A stretch of 64,000 bases of DNA from Thereva unica (lineage: Eukaryota; Arthropoda; Insecta; Diptera; Therevidae). Under the pieces are notes generated by a model that ran no database searches, had not been told where the DNA came from, and saw nothing but the letters and a program-made list of their open reading frames with translations. The first letter of the stretch is position 1, and each line of letters starts with the position of its first letter. Made by a program: the position numbers and the translations under genes. Below are positions 47,271 through 60,259 of the stretch, one piece after another. The stretch covers positions 165,492,516-165,556,515 of the forward strand of contig OX465281.1 of the NCBI GenBank assembly GCA_949987705.1, in the 5' to 3' direction.

Positions 47271-48149
47271 TGTTGGACATCCACCTAAAAAGTTCATAAA
47301 AACACAATCGCCATCAGTGAACTCATTAATACAAAATACTTCCCTGCGAGGTTTCCTGAAGACCCGTCCTTCCCAAACCAAACAATGGGCACCAACAGCA
47401 GCTAAAATACAGAAAACCAATTTAGTTATTAAATAATGTATAAAATTTTAACATATAAGATTTTAGGTTAGGTTCATTCAAGAAATAATATGAATTAGTA
47501 TTAAAAATTAGTTTCGAAAACAATAAACACATAATAACAAATTTTATATATATATTATATATTTTAACAAATAATTATATTTAATTCACTCACCTTTGTA
47601 AACAATCACAAAAAATCACTGAGCAAACAACATTTGTTTACTGCACCCACATCACAATTTGACGTTTGAAATGGACACAATTTGACATTTGAAATAGAAA
47701 CAATTTGACATTTGAAATGAAACAATTCGAACTCGAAATTAATATGAAAAGGGGAAAGATGTGGGTGGAGTAAACAAGAAAACCGATGCAGCGGTAATAA
47801 CTGATTTGTGAAAATTGCGGTCAAAGTTCTGTAGTCACGTAGGCTTTTGCTATATAAGTAAGCAACAGATTTTTCTTGTAATCTTGAATTTGAATTTTGA
47901 TTTCGGAATTTGTACTTTTTGAATTTGATCGCGACGAAATTGTAGCGAATACCGCAATTAATCTAATTAGAATTTAGTTTGAAGCCGAATAAATGTACTA
48001 ATAAAGTTAAATTTTCATTTTTAATAAAATTACGTTTTTGGTGTACGTGAGTTTTTAATACTGCGATTTACGCGAAATTAATTTGAGTTGCACGAATATT
48101 TCTTGAACTTTTTGTGAATTTGAACGCGTCTATTTGAATTTGATGAACA
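47271..48149 (+). repeat. 3' LTR of the second BEL/Pao element
   Basis: 879 bp from TGTTGGACATCC to TTGATGAACA. A TATA box TATATAAG lies at 47851-47858, where the basal promoter would be. A short tandem repeat ACAATTTGACATTTGAAAT (about 24-bp unit, three to four copies) lies at about 47654-47740 upstream of it and could hold regulatory sites. Confidence 0.88.
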
Positions 48150-48370
48150 CCCTCGACCCGAACGAAAGATATAGAGCCAAAATCGAGAAAGAAAGTCAAA
48201 ATTCATAAAAATCCCTAAAAAACGCATTTAATTTTTATTGTCAATATATTCTCGAAAAAATTCAAAAAAAAATTTTTTTGAAGCCTTAAATAGTTGCCCA
48301 AAGTCCCTGGAAAATTTCAGCCAAAACGGAGGGGGGTCGAAAAATTTTGTCCGATTTGACGTGGAATGTC

Positions 48371-50703
<2,333 letters not shown>

Positions 50704-50706
50704 TAT

Positions 50707-50782
<76 letters not shown>
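50704..50782. repeat. (TA)n microsatellite
   Basis: TA dinucleotides (with one GG interruption at 50707-50708) between the LINE 5' truncation point and the inverted-repeat element that starts at 50783. Confidence 0.97.
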
Positions 50783-50784
<2 letters not shown>

Positions 50785-51725
50785 GCGATTCTCCAGAACC
50801 GTTAACCTGAGCTAATTGGAAAAATGAAATTTCAAATTGATAGCACAACCGTGCCATGATATTTTTTGTGTTTCTTATTTCATAAATAAATGTTTTCTGA
50901 TGTAGAACATTAAAAAATTCAATGCGCATTTTTTTTATGACATGGTTGTATTGACATGGTTACAATTTTGACATCAAATTTGACATGGTTACAATTTTGA
51001 CATTCGCTTAAATTACTTTTTTTTAAGATTCATGAAACAATTTAAGTGAAGGAAACGTTACATATGATTTAATTAGTTACAATACGTCATAAGAAATTTT
51101 ACGGGGATGAATTTAATGTAATATGAGCAAATTAATTGCAGTTACAACTTTGACATTTAAATGTAACCTACGTTCATGTTACCCAGTTTTGCCCAAAAAT
51201 CAACCGATTTCAACTTATTTTTGTCACAAATTGTATGCACATGTTCGTTAGTGTCTGAACAATAAGTGCATTTAAAAAAAATTATGATAAAATGAGACAA
51301 TTCGGAGTACTTCCACTTACCATGCGGGTTACAACTTTGACGTCAAAACCTAGGGACAAACTTCAGAGTTGTTTTTTGGAAAATATAGCGATTTGACACT
51401 GCACCGAACACAACTGCATTTTTCCTTAAGAGTTAAACTACAACTTTTCACTTTTCACTATTTGTTTCAACGCTTCCTATCACAAATATAAATAGTTTTT
51501 CATTCAGATTAGCGCTAAAGACAGGCCGAAAAGTGACAGGTAACGGAACATTTTTTCAAATTTTATTGCAATATATCGTTTTAAATGACTTCGTACTTAT
51601 ATCTTATTGTTCATTAATAGTTTCTTAACATTATTGATAGCTTCTTTTATTTTTAATCTTCTTATAAAAATTGTTAGTCATAAAAATTTCGAAGCGACAA
51701 GCAGGTTAAAGGTTCTGGAGAATCG

Positions 51726-51728
<3 letters not shown>
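50783..51728. mobile_element. 946-bp non-coding element with 27-bp terminal inverted repeats
   Basis: Termini GGGCGATTCTCCAGAACC on the left and, inverted, GGCCGATTCTCCAGAACC on the right, continuing to TTAACCTG with two mismatches in 27 bp. Both ends abut (TA)n, so the target is probably TA. The inside is AT-rich with repeated GGTTACAATTTTGACAT motifs and no coding frame. Superfamily not assigned. Confidence 0.85.

Positions 51729-51776
<48 letters not shown>
51729..51776. repeat. (TA)n microsatellite
   Basis: About 24 TA units between the inverted-repeat element and the first array-bearing Helitron. Confidence 0.97.
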
Positions 51777-51780
<4 letters not shown>

Positions 51781-51975
51781 ATCTATATCTATAAAAATCT
51801 CGTGTCACAGTGTTTGTTACCGTACTCCTCCGAAACGGGTTGACCAATTTGCATGAAATTTTTTGTGTATATTTGGTAGGTCTGAGAATAGGTCGTAGGC
51901 TATTTTTTATACCTTTAACCAAAAAAACAGCTGCAAAATCGAAACAAAAATGGTAATTTTAGGAATTTTCACTTC

Positions 51976-52119
51976 ATTTTAGTTTTAATAGCTTCATGGC
52001 CTACCTATTGTTTGACAAATGTAAAATTGTCATTAATTGAATCATTACATTTAATGAAAATTTCAAATTTACGCAGCTGTCAAACAATAGGTAGGCCATG
52101 ACGCTATTGAAACTAAAAT
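51976..52119. repeat. 144-bp imperfect palindrome in Helitron A
   Basis: ATTTTAGTTTTAATAGCTTC at one end and its complement with few changes at the other. The arms contain GGCCTACCTATTGTTTGAC. The same palindrome lies at 55373-55517 in Helitron B. Confidence 0.85.
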
Positions 52120-52120
52120 G

Positions 52121-53395
52121 ATCCATTGCGGCCGTCTCAAGAGGGCGGTGTACCACTTTCTTCACAACCACCTCGACATGGGTATCAAATGAAAGGGTAT
52201 GATAAGTAAAATACAATAAGCAATGTAGTATACAAAATATATCTTTAGATCCATGGCGGCCGTCTCAAGAGGGCGGGGTACCACTTTCTTCAAAACCACC
52301 TCGACATGGGTATCAAATGAAAGGGTATGATAAGTAGAATACAATAAGCAATGTAGTATACAAAATATATCTTTAGATCCATGGCAGCCGTCTCAAGAGG
52401 GCGGGGTACCACTTTCTTCACAACCACCTCAACATGGGTATCAAATGAAAGGGTATGTTAAGTAGAATATAATAAGCAATGTAGTATACAAAATATATCT
52501 TTAGATCCATGGCGGCCGTCTCAAGAGGGCGGGGTACCACTTTCTTCACAACCACCTCGACATGGGTATCAAATGAAAGGGTATGATAAGTAGAATACAA
52601 TAAGCAATGTAGTATACAAAATATATCTTTAGATCCATGGCGGCCGTCTCAAGAGGCCGGATTACCACTTTCTTCACAACCACCTCAACATGGGTATCAA
52701 ATGAAAGGGTATGTTAAGGAGAATACAATAAGCAATGTAGTATACAAAATATGTCCTTAGATCCATGGCGGCCGTCTCAAGAGGGCGGGGTACCACTTTC
52801 TTCACAACCACCTCGACATGGGTATCAAATGAAAGGGTATGATAAGTAGAATACAATAAGCAATGTAGTATACAAAATATATCTTTAGATCCATGGCGGC
52901 CGTCTCAAGAGGCCAGATTACCACTTTCTTCACAACCACCTTAACATGGGTATCAAATGAAAGGGTATGATAAGTAGAATACATTAAGCAATGTAGTATA
53001 CAAAATATATCTTTAGATCCATGGCGGCCGTCTCAAGAGGGCGGGGTACCACTTTCTTCACAACCACCTCGACATGGGTATCAAATGAAAGGGTATGATA
53101 AGTAGAATACAATAAGCAATGTAGTATACAAAATATATCTTTAGATCCATGGCGGCCGTCTCAAGAGGCCGAATTACCACTTTCTTCACAACCACCTCGA
53201 CATGGGTATCAAATGAAAGGGTATGATAAGTAGAATACAATAAGCAATGTAGTATACAAAATATATCTTTAGATCCATGGCGGCCGTCTAAAGAGGCCGG
53301 ATTACCACTTTCTTCACAATCCCCTCAACATGGGTATCAAATGAAAGGGTATGATAAGTAGAATACAATAAGCAATGTAGTAGACTCAATATACC
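52121..53395. repeat. 128-bp tandem repeats, first block
   Basis: About ten units. Two unit types, GAGGGCGGGGTACCAC and GAGGCCGGATTACCAC, mostly alternate, giving a 256-bp dimer. Each unit also has GACATGGGTATCAAATGAAA and AGCAATGTAGTATACAAAAT. Minus-strand frames in phase with the array are by-products of periodicity. Confidence 0.95.
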
Positions 53396-53525
53396 GATTC
53401 ATGGCGGCCGACGCAAGACCCATGTTCCCTGAGGCATTTCATCTGTGTAAAATTCATATCTCGAAAAATATTAAATCAATGGATGGTTTTTATTGTTTAC
53501 TATTGACTTATGGGTGCAGCGTAGG
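53396..53525 (+). repeat. Internal copy of the Helitron 3' subterminal region
   Basis: Matches 55042-55172 (CATGGCGGCCGACGCAAGAC, CATTTCATCTGTGTAAAATT, TTATGGGTGCAGCGTAGGCG) but at 53525 joins directly to TCTCAAGAGGCCAG, the middle of a 128-bp unit, instead of the CACCGGGTCCC terminus. It marks the junction of a ~1.39-kb tandem duplication. Confidence 0.85.
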
Positions 53526-55041
53526 CGTCTCAAGAGGCCAGATTACCACTTTCTTCACAACCACCTTAACATGGGTATCAAATGAAAGGGTATGATAAGT
53601 AAAATACAATAAGCAATGTAGTATACAAAATATATCTTTAGATCCATGGCGGCCGTCTCAAGAGGGCGGGGTACCACTTTCTTCACAACCACCTCGACAT
53701 GGGTATCAAATGAAAGGGTATGATAAGTAGAATACAATAAGCAATGTAGTATACAAAATATATCTTTAGATCCATGGCGGCCGTCTCAAGAGGGCGGGGT
53801 ACCACTTTCTTCACAACCACCTCAACATGGGTATCAAATGAAAGGGTATGTTAAGTAGAATATAATAAGCAATGTAGTATACAAAATATATCTTTAGATC
53901 CATGGCGGCCGTCTCAAGAGGGCGGGGTACCACTTTCTTCACAACCACCTCGACATGGGTATCAAATGAAAGGGTATGATAAGTAGAATACAATAAGCAA
54001 TGTAGTATACAAAATATATCTTTAGATCCATGGCGGCCGTCTCAAGAGGCCGGATTACCACTTTCTTCACAACCACCTCAACATGGGTATCAAATGAAAG
54101 GGTATGTTAAGGAGAATACAATAAGCAATGTAGTATACAAAATATGTCCTTAGATCCATGGCGGCCGTCTCAAGAGGGCGGGGTACCACTTTCTTCACAA
54201 CCACCTTGACATGTGTATCAAATGAAAGGGTATGATAAGTAGAATACAATAAGCAATGTAGTATACAAAATATATCTTTAGATCCATGGCGGCAGTCTCA
54301 AGAGGCCGAATTACCACTTCACAACCACCTCGACATGGGTATCAAATGAAAGGGTATGATAAGTAGAATACAATAAGCAATGTAGTATACAAAATATATC
54401 TTTAGATCCATGGCGGCCGTCTAAAGAGGCCGGATTACCACTTTCTTCACAATCCCCTCGACATGGGTATCAAATGAAAGGGTATGATAAGTAGAATACA
54501 ATAAGCAATGTAGTATACAAAATATATCTTTAGATCCATGGCGGCCGTCTCAAGAGGCCGGATTACCACTTTCTTCACAACCACCTTAACATGGGTATCA
54601 AATGAAAGGGTATGATAAGTAGAATACATTAAGCAATGTAGTATACAAAATATATCTTTAGATCCATGGCGGCCGTCTCAAGAGGGCGGGGTACCACTTT
54701 CTTCACAACCACCTCGACATGGGTATCAAATGAAAGGGTATGATAAGTAGAATACAATAAGCAATGTAGTATACAAAAAATATCTTTAGATCCATGGCGG
54801 CCGTCTCAAGAGGCCGAATTACCACTTTCTTCACAACCACCTCGACATGGGTATCAAATGAAAGGGTATGATAAGTAGAATACAATAAGCAATGTAGTAT
54901 ACAAAATATATCTTTAGATCCATGGCGGCTGTCTAAAGAGGCCGGTTTACCACTTTCTTCACAATCCCCTCAACATGGGTATCAAATGAAAGGGTATGAT
55001 AAGTAGAATACAATAAGCAATGTAGTAGACTCAATATACCG
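53526..55041. repeat. 128-bp tandem repeats, second block
   Basis: About twelve units that largely repeat the order of variants in the first block at an offset of about 1,390 bp. One unit near 54310 lacks TTTCT. The block therefore arose by segmental duplication rather than unit-by-unit growth. Confidence 0.93.
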
Positions 55042-55372
55042 ATTCATGGCGGCCGACGCAAGACCCATGTTCTCTGAGGCATTTCATCTGTGTAAAATTC
55101 ATATCTCGAAAAATATTAAGTCAATGGATGGTTTTTATTGTTTACTATTGACTTATGGGTGCAGCGTAGGCGCACCGGGTCCCAGCTAGTATAATATAAA
55201 AATGAATCGCTAAATGTGTTGCTAAGCGCAAAACTCGAGAACGGCTGGACCTATTGGACTAATTTTTTTTTTCGAATATTCGTTGAACTACGAGGATGGT
55301 TCTTACGGAGAGAAAAATTAAAAAAATTGCCTGAAAAAACAAAAAAATGGTAATTTTAGGAATTTTCACTTC

Positions 55373-55517
55373 ATTTTAGTTTCAATAGCTTCATGGCCTA
55401 CCTATTATTTGACAAATGTAAAATTGTCATTAAATTGAATCATTACATTTAATGAAAATTTCAATTTTACGCAGCTGTCAAACAATAGGTAGGCCATGAC
55501 GCTATTGAAACTAAAAT
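55373..55517. repeat. 145-bp imperfect palindrome in Helitron B
   Basis: Counterpart of 51976-52119 with an extra A in the centre (CATTAAATTG versus CATTAATTG). Confidence 0.85.
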
Positions 55518-56790
55518 GATCCATGGCGGCCGTCTCAAGAAGGCGGTGTACCACTTTCTTCACAACCACCTCGACATGGGTATCAAATGAAAGGGTATGA
55601 TAAGTAGAATACAATAAGCAATGTAGTATACAAAATATATCTTTAGATCCATGGCGGCCGTCTCAAGAGGCCGGATTACCACTTTCTTCACAACCACCTC
55701 AACATGGGTATCAAATGAAAGGGTATGTTAAGCACAATACAATGAGCAATGTAGTATACAAAATCTATCTTTAGATCCATGGTGGCCGTCTCAAGAGGGC
55801 GGGGTACCACTTTCTTCACAACCACCTCGACATGGGTATCAAATGAAAGGGTATGATAAGTAGAATACAATAAGCAATGTAGTATACAAAATATATCTTT
55901 AGATCCATGGCGGCCGTCTCAAGAGGCCGGATTACCACTTTCTTCACAACCACCTCAACATGGGTATCAAATGAAAGGGTATGTTAAGTACAATACAATA
56001 AGCAATGTAGTATACAAAATATATCTTTAAATCCATGGCGGCCTTCTCAAGAGGGCGGGGTACCACTTTCTTCACAACCACCTCGACATGGGTATCAAAT
56101 GAAAGGGTATGATAAGCAGAATACAATAAGCAATGTAGTATACAAAATATATCTTTAGATCCCTGGCGGCCGTCTCATGAGGCCGGATTACCACTTTCTT
56201 CACAACCACCTCAACATGGGTATCAAATGAAAGGGTATGTTAAGCACAATACAATGAGCAATGTAGTATACAAAATCTATCTTTAGATCCATGGTGGCCG
56301 TCTCAAGAGGGCGGGGTACCACTTTCTTCACAACCACCTCGACATGGGTATCAAATGAAAGGATATGATAAGTATAATACAATAAGCAATGTAGTATACA
56401 AAATATATCTTTAGATCCATGGCGGCCGTCTCAAGAGGCCGAATTACCACTTTCTTCACAACCACCTCAACATGGGTATCAAATGAAAGGGTATGTTAAG
56501 TACAATACAATAAGCAATGTAGTATACAAAATATATCTTTAGATCCATGGCGGCCGTCTCAAGAGGGCGGGGTACCACTTTCTTCACAACCACCTCGACA
56601 TGGGTATCAAATGAAAGGATATGATAAGTATAATACAATAAGCAATGTAGTATACAAAATATATCTTTAGATCCATGGCGGCCGTCTCAAGAGGCCGATT
56701 TACCACTTTCTTCACAACCACCTCGACATGGGTATCAAATGAAAGGGTATGATAAGTAGAATACAATAAGCAATGCAGTAGACTCAATAT
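55518..56790. repeat. 128-bp tandem repeats in Helitron B
   Basis: About ten units of the same two alternating types with their own diagnostic changes, for example AAGCACAATACAATGAGCAA and ATCCATGGTGGCCG, repeated every 512 bp. Confidence 0.95.
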
Positions 56791-56941
56791 ACCGATTCAT
56801 GGCAGCCGACGCAAGACCCATGTTCTTTGAGGCATTTCATCTGTGTAAAATTCATATCTCGAAAAATATTAAGTCAATGGATGGTGTTTATTGTTTACTA
56901 TTGACTTATGGGTGCAGCGTAGGCGCACCGGGTCCCAGCTA

Positions 56942-56943
<2 letters not shown>

Positions 56944-56999
<56 letters not shown>
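56944..56999. repeat. (TA)n microsatellite
   Basis: About 28 TA units directly after the Helitron B terminus; the next sequence starts GGGTGAACACAGG. Confidence 0.97.
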
Positions 57000-57001
<2 letters not shown>

Positions 57002-58338
57002 GTGAACACAGGCACATTCCAAAGGAAATACCTAAAATAAGATGTAAAATTAATGAACTACTATAAAAATGAAAATGTCAACAAAAAAACAACAGCAAAA
57101 ACAATGAGAAAAAAAATGAATTTAAATAACTTGAACTACATAATAGACATAAATCAACGAAATACAACATGAATTAAACGCAAGTCAATAATATTATGTC
57201 GAATTTAGATGAATTAAATGAATTTTACAGGGTTTTGGAATGAACATAACCCCAAAATGAAAAAGTATAAAAAAATACCGAAAATGATCACAAACTATGT
57301 AAATTTATGCAACTAACAACAAACCACCACCTAAGTTAAACTGCACTCACCTGTAACACAACGAATTTCCGTGAATTAGCACGCACCAGGTAACTACACA
57401 CTCGCGACACAACCAATTCGAAAACCGCGTAACTTTGATACCTCGCGACGTTTGAGGTGTCAAAACAATATGAAATTTTCCGGCGAATCGAATGGTGGTG
57501 CCAGAATGGATGCATATTACCTCAAAAATTAATTTTTCGCGAAAATACATTTTTACCTTTACCTTACAATTGCCTTAATTTTAGAGCAATTTTGGAAAAT
57601 TATACCAGTATTTCCAAGGATTTTGGAATGTCCTTAATGGGAATTTTTTTTCGCCTATAAAAGTGCGACATCAGATGTGACAGCTCTCTTGTTTTGCAAA
57701 GGTTTTTAAAAGGTTAATAGTTGAGTGAAATAAAAGTGAGCTGCAGAGAGATCCAGGTTTGAAGGAGGTGAAAGGGACGATCACGTGCAACCAAAATCCA
57801 GGTTTCAAAGGAAGACATCCACGGCAAGCAAACTCCAGATGCGAAGGAACTAAGGAGAATCTACGCGCAAGGGAACAAAGGGAAGGTAATAAATTTGCTA
57901 ATTTATAGTTGGCATACATGTCAGTAATTGGCATCAAGCCTTCAATTAAAATATATTAATCGTTAACCTGCAAGGTGCAAACATGCAATTTCCTGCATTG
58001 CATCAAGCATGTTAACAATTGGTTTCAGAGAAGGAGAAAAACAAGTGATAGTGAATTTACTAGAATTATAATTAAATTGTTAAACTTTGTTACTTGTAGA
58101 AAATTTAGTTTGTATTATTCAAAGAAAAATTGAAATTGTGAAGAAATCTTATATATTAATAGGCAAACAAAAAGTTTGTACACGCTAAGGCTTTTTTGTT
58201 CGTGGACCGATTTCGTTTAAATTTTCAGAAAATGTTCTTTTAATGGCATAGTTTTGTAATAAGGAATTTCAACGAAATCGATTCACGAATAAAAAAGTTA
58301 TAGCGATTTTAATTTTTCGGATTTTAAAAAGCCGTTGG
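57000..58338. other. Unassigned sequence with promoter-like features
   Basis: Starts GGGTGAACACAGGCACATTC against the (TA)n tract, but I find no matching inverted end in the window. It is AT-rich and has no frame longer than 90 codons. Around 57350 the minus strand reads ACAG|GTGAGT, a good splice-donor form. At 57656 there is a plus-strand TATA box, and near 57885 an AAGG|GTAA-like site. This could be a solo LTR or a bidirectional promoter. The last ~190 bp (from about 58150) contain GTGGACCGATTTCG and look repeat-derived. Confidence 0.35.
57656..57663 (+). promoter_or_regulatory. TATA box (TATAAAAG)
   Basis: A canonical TATA box followed about 30 nt later by TGTGACAGCTCTC. Its transcript has no recognisable product within the next 600 bp. 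Confidence 0.45.
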
Positions 58339-59924
58339 TGTTCAAATACTTTCACAGCGAGGAATTTCTTCGTTATCCTTTGAATTCTGTCGGATTAGAA
58401 TCCAATCACCGAATCACCTTTAGGGCATTTAATTTTTTATTATTACAGATGAATAACGTTAACTGATGATGATTACACACTTTCGGAACCACTTGATAAG
58501 GAAGCTTGGTCATTTGGCTACTAATGGACATCCATCAAAACATAAACATCATCATATTTGGCCAAGATCACCACATTAACCATCATCATATTACATCAAC
58601 ATTAAAATAATTTAAGTTTATTATAATTAATTTTGAACTTACGATATTCATTTAAAATTTACTCTGGTAACCCCATCACCTCAATACATGCGTACGTTTA
58701 AAATCGCATTCCCACTTTTATTATCGAAGCAAAGATCACTTCAAACGTTACGGTCTTCTTTTGTATCCCCACTTGAACTGGAAATTCAAGCAAACGATTA
58801 AATATTGTTGCGAACGAAACGCTCGCTCTCTCTGCACCGGAGCTTCACCGAGGTAAGTTGATCCTGAACTTGTTCCTTTTTCCTCCTTTTTCTTTTTTTC
58901 CCATTACTAACTTTCCTCTGTTGTTGGGTTTCGACCAACAACAGATTTATTAATTTTCCTTGTTGTTGGGATTCGACCATCAACAAGGTTTACTAACCTT
59001 TTTCTGTTTTTGGGTTTCGACCATTAACAGATTTACTAATTTTCCTTGTTGTTGGGATTCGACCATCAACAAGGCTTATTAATTTCGTTTGTTTTGGGTT
59101 TCGACCATAACAAACTACTAACTTTTCTTTGTTGTTGGGATTCGACCATCAACAAAGATATTAATCTTTACTGTGTTGTTGGGATTCGACCATCAACACA
59201 GTACTTCCTTTCCTTGTTGTTTTCATACAACAGTAATTTCCTTTTTTTTGTCATACAAGTTCAAGGTCAACTCTAAAAAACAGGTGAGTACCTCATTTTA
59301 TATGCTGATAAAATTCTATATATATATATTTTTTTCTTTTCTCTTTTATTTCTTTTGTGATTCGGTGATTGATTTTATTATTTCTTCGAAATTTTAAACT
59401 TCGCGATTTAGTGAACAACGTTGTAGAGGTGATTTTTGCAATTCGATAATTAATTCATAGCTTACATCGTTGACGAGGTGATGAGATTGAATTTATAGTT
59501 TTCAACATTGTCGAGGGTGATCCAAATAAATTTTGAGTGAGTCTTCACTTGAATTAATACTTTGTTAAACTTATGAATTGTCAAAAATTTTATCCCTTTT
59601 GTATCTTGCATAATTTTGACAAATCTCTAATTTATCAGTAGTTTTGTCCTTTATTGAAATTTGAATTAATAAACTTACTAACTAAACTAATTAACTAAAA
59701 CTAAATAACTAAATTTGAACTAATTTATATGAACTTGAATTTTATTGAATTACTGATATTTGATTTATCATGAATAAATTTGAACTGTTATAACTGAATC
59801 CTACTTCTTCTTCTTTTTATTTGGTTTTTTTGTTTCTCTACCTTTTTTACACAGGTGTACTGCAGTTAGAAGCGTCAGAGAAATTCCGTTATTCGTTTAA
59901 AGTTTTTTTTGTATAAAAAAAACA
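58339..59924 (+). repeat. 5' LTR (about 1,586 bp)
   Basis: TG at 58339 and CA at 59923-59924, 2 nt before the first primer-binding site. It contains a candidate splice donor GAG|GTAAGT at 58853 and a pyrimidine-rich acceptor ending ACACAG at 59854, between which lies a run of hairpin repeats. Only its first 165 bp can be compared with the 3' LTR, so the length is an inference from the primer-binding site. Confidence 0.7.
58917..59202 (+). repeat. Array of seven stem-loop repeats in the LTR
   Basis: Hairpins at 58917-58945, 58958-58988, 59003-59031, 59044-59074, 59087-59115, 59127-59157 and 59170-59202. All share a loop region GGG(A/T)TTCGACC, while the outer arms differ but stay complementary: TCTGTTG/CAACAGA, CCTTGTTG/CAACAAGG, GTTTGTT/AACAAAC, CTTTGTTG/CAACAAAG, ACTGTGTTG/CAACACAGT. 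Spacing is about 42-45 nt. A degenerate eighth follows at about 59214. Confidence 0.85.
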
Positions 59925-59926
59925 TA

Positions 59927-59944
59927 TGGTCCTTCGAGCCGGAT
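59927..59944 (+). promoter_or_regulatory. Primer-binding site, first copy
   Basis: TGGTCCTTCGAGCCGGAT is the complement of the 3' end of eukaryotic tRNA-Tyr as I know it (CCGGCTCGAAGGACCA). It sits 2 nt after the LTR end. Confidence 0.85.
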
Positions 59945-60021
59945 GAATTTAACATGCATCATACATAACTCGTCCGATAAATCTTCCATTTATTTCTGAA
60001 GTTTTTTATAAAAAAAACATA

Positions 60022-60039
60022 TGGTCCTTCGAGCCGGAT
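60022..60039 (+). promoter_or_regulatory. Primer-binding site, duplicate copy
   Basis: The same 18 nt again, 95 bp downstream, preceded by the same TATAAAAAAAACATA, so the last bases of the LTR and the primer site have been tandemly duplicated. Confidence 0.8.
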
Positions 60040-60259
60040 GTGTTTCTAAGTGCAGTGCATAGTGTTTAAAAGGAGTCAAGTGAAATTAAAGTTATCATTT
60101 TATAAGATCTTAGTATAAAACATTAATGTGAACCTAGTGCTCAAGACTTTCTATTATCAAGACAAGGTGTTTCATGTCAAGCAATCAAACTCAAGAGAAT
60201 ATTTTCAAACTGTTTACTCGAGTGTTTTTAAGTTGCGTTTATTATTATTATTTTTTCAA

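Larger units (their letters stand above)
43643..48149 (+). mobile_element. Second BEL/Pao element, internally deleted and decayed
   Basis: A plus-strand element with target duplication CCCTC at 43638-43642 and 48150-48154. The 3' LTR is complete (47271-48149, TG...CA, 879 bp). The 5' side keeps only the first 121 bp of the LTR (43643-43763) and then jumps into pol, so most of the 5' LTR, the primer-binding site, gag and protease are deleted. It has no envelope-like region. It is inserted in the right arm of the foldback element. Confidence 0.92.
51777..55190 (+). mobile_element. Non-autonomous Helitron A with internal 128-bp arrays
   Basis: 5' side CTATCTATATCTATAAAAAT, then CTCGTGTCACAGTGTTTG; 3' end GCACCGGGTCCCAGCTAGT with CTAG at 55186-55189 followed by T. 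A GTGC...GCAC hairpin sits just before the terminus, as in Helitrons. The interior holds an inverted repeat, two blocks of 128-bp repeats and, between them, an internal copy of the 3' subterminal sequence (53396-53525). No Rep coding. The exact 5' boundary is uncertain. Confidence 0.78.
55191..56943 (+). mobile_element. Non-autonomous Helitron B with internal 128-bp array
   Basis: Starts directly after the end of Helitron A. Its 5' sequence (AAAATGAATCGCTAAATGTG, GCGCAAAACTCGAGAACGGC) is a different one that I recognise from insect Helitrons. The palindrome, the 128-bp repeats and the 3' end (CTAG at 56939-56942, then T) match Helitron A. No coding capacity. Confidence 0.78.

Noticed and set aside
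52001..56787. Repeated 60-codon minus-strand frames (HTLSFDTHVEVVVKK) in the 128-bp arrays
   Set aside because: They recur every 256 bp because of the dimeric array and carry no known domain. They are products of periodicity inside non-autonomous Helitrons.
59046..59276. 76-codon frame with repeated LLGFDHQ
   Set aside because: It is the translation of the stem-loop repeats; unit length rather than selection keeps it open.
59927..60039. tRNA-Tyr-like sequence as a tRNA gene
   Set aside because: Only the 18-nt complement of the tRNA 3' end is present, twice, next to an LTR end; this is a primer-binding site.
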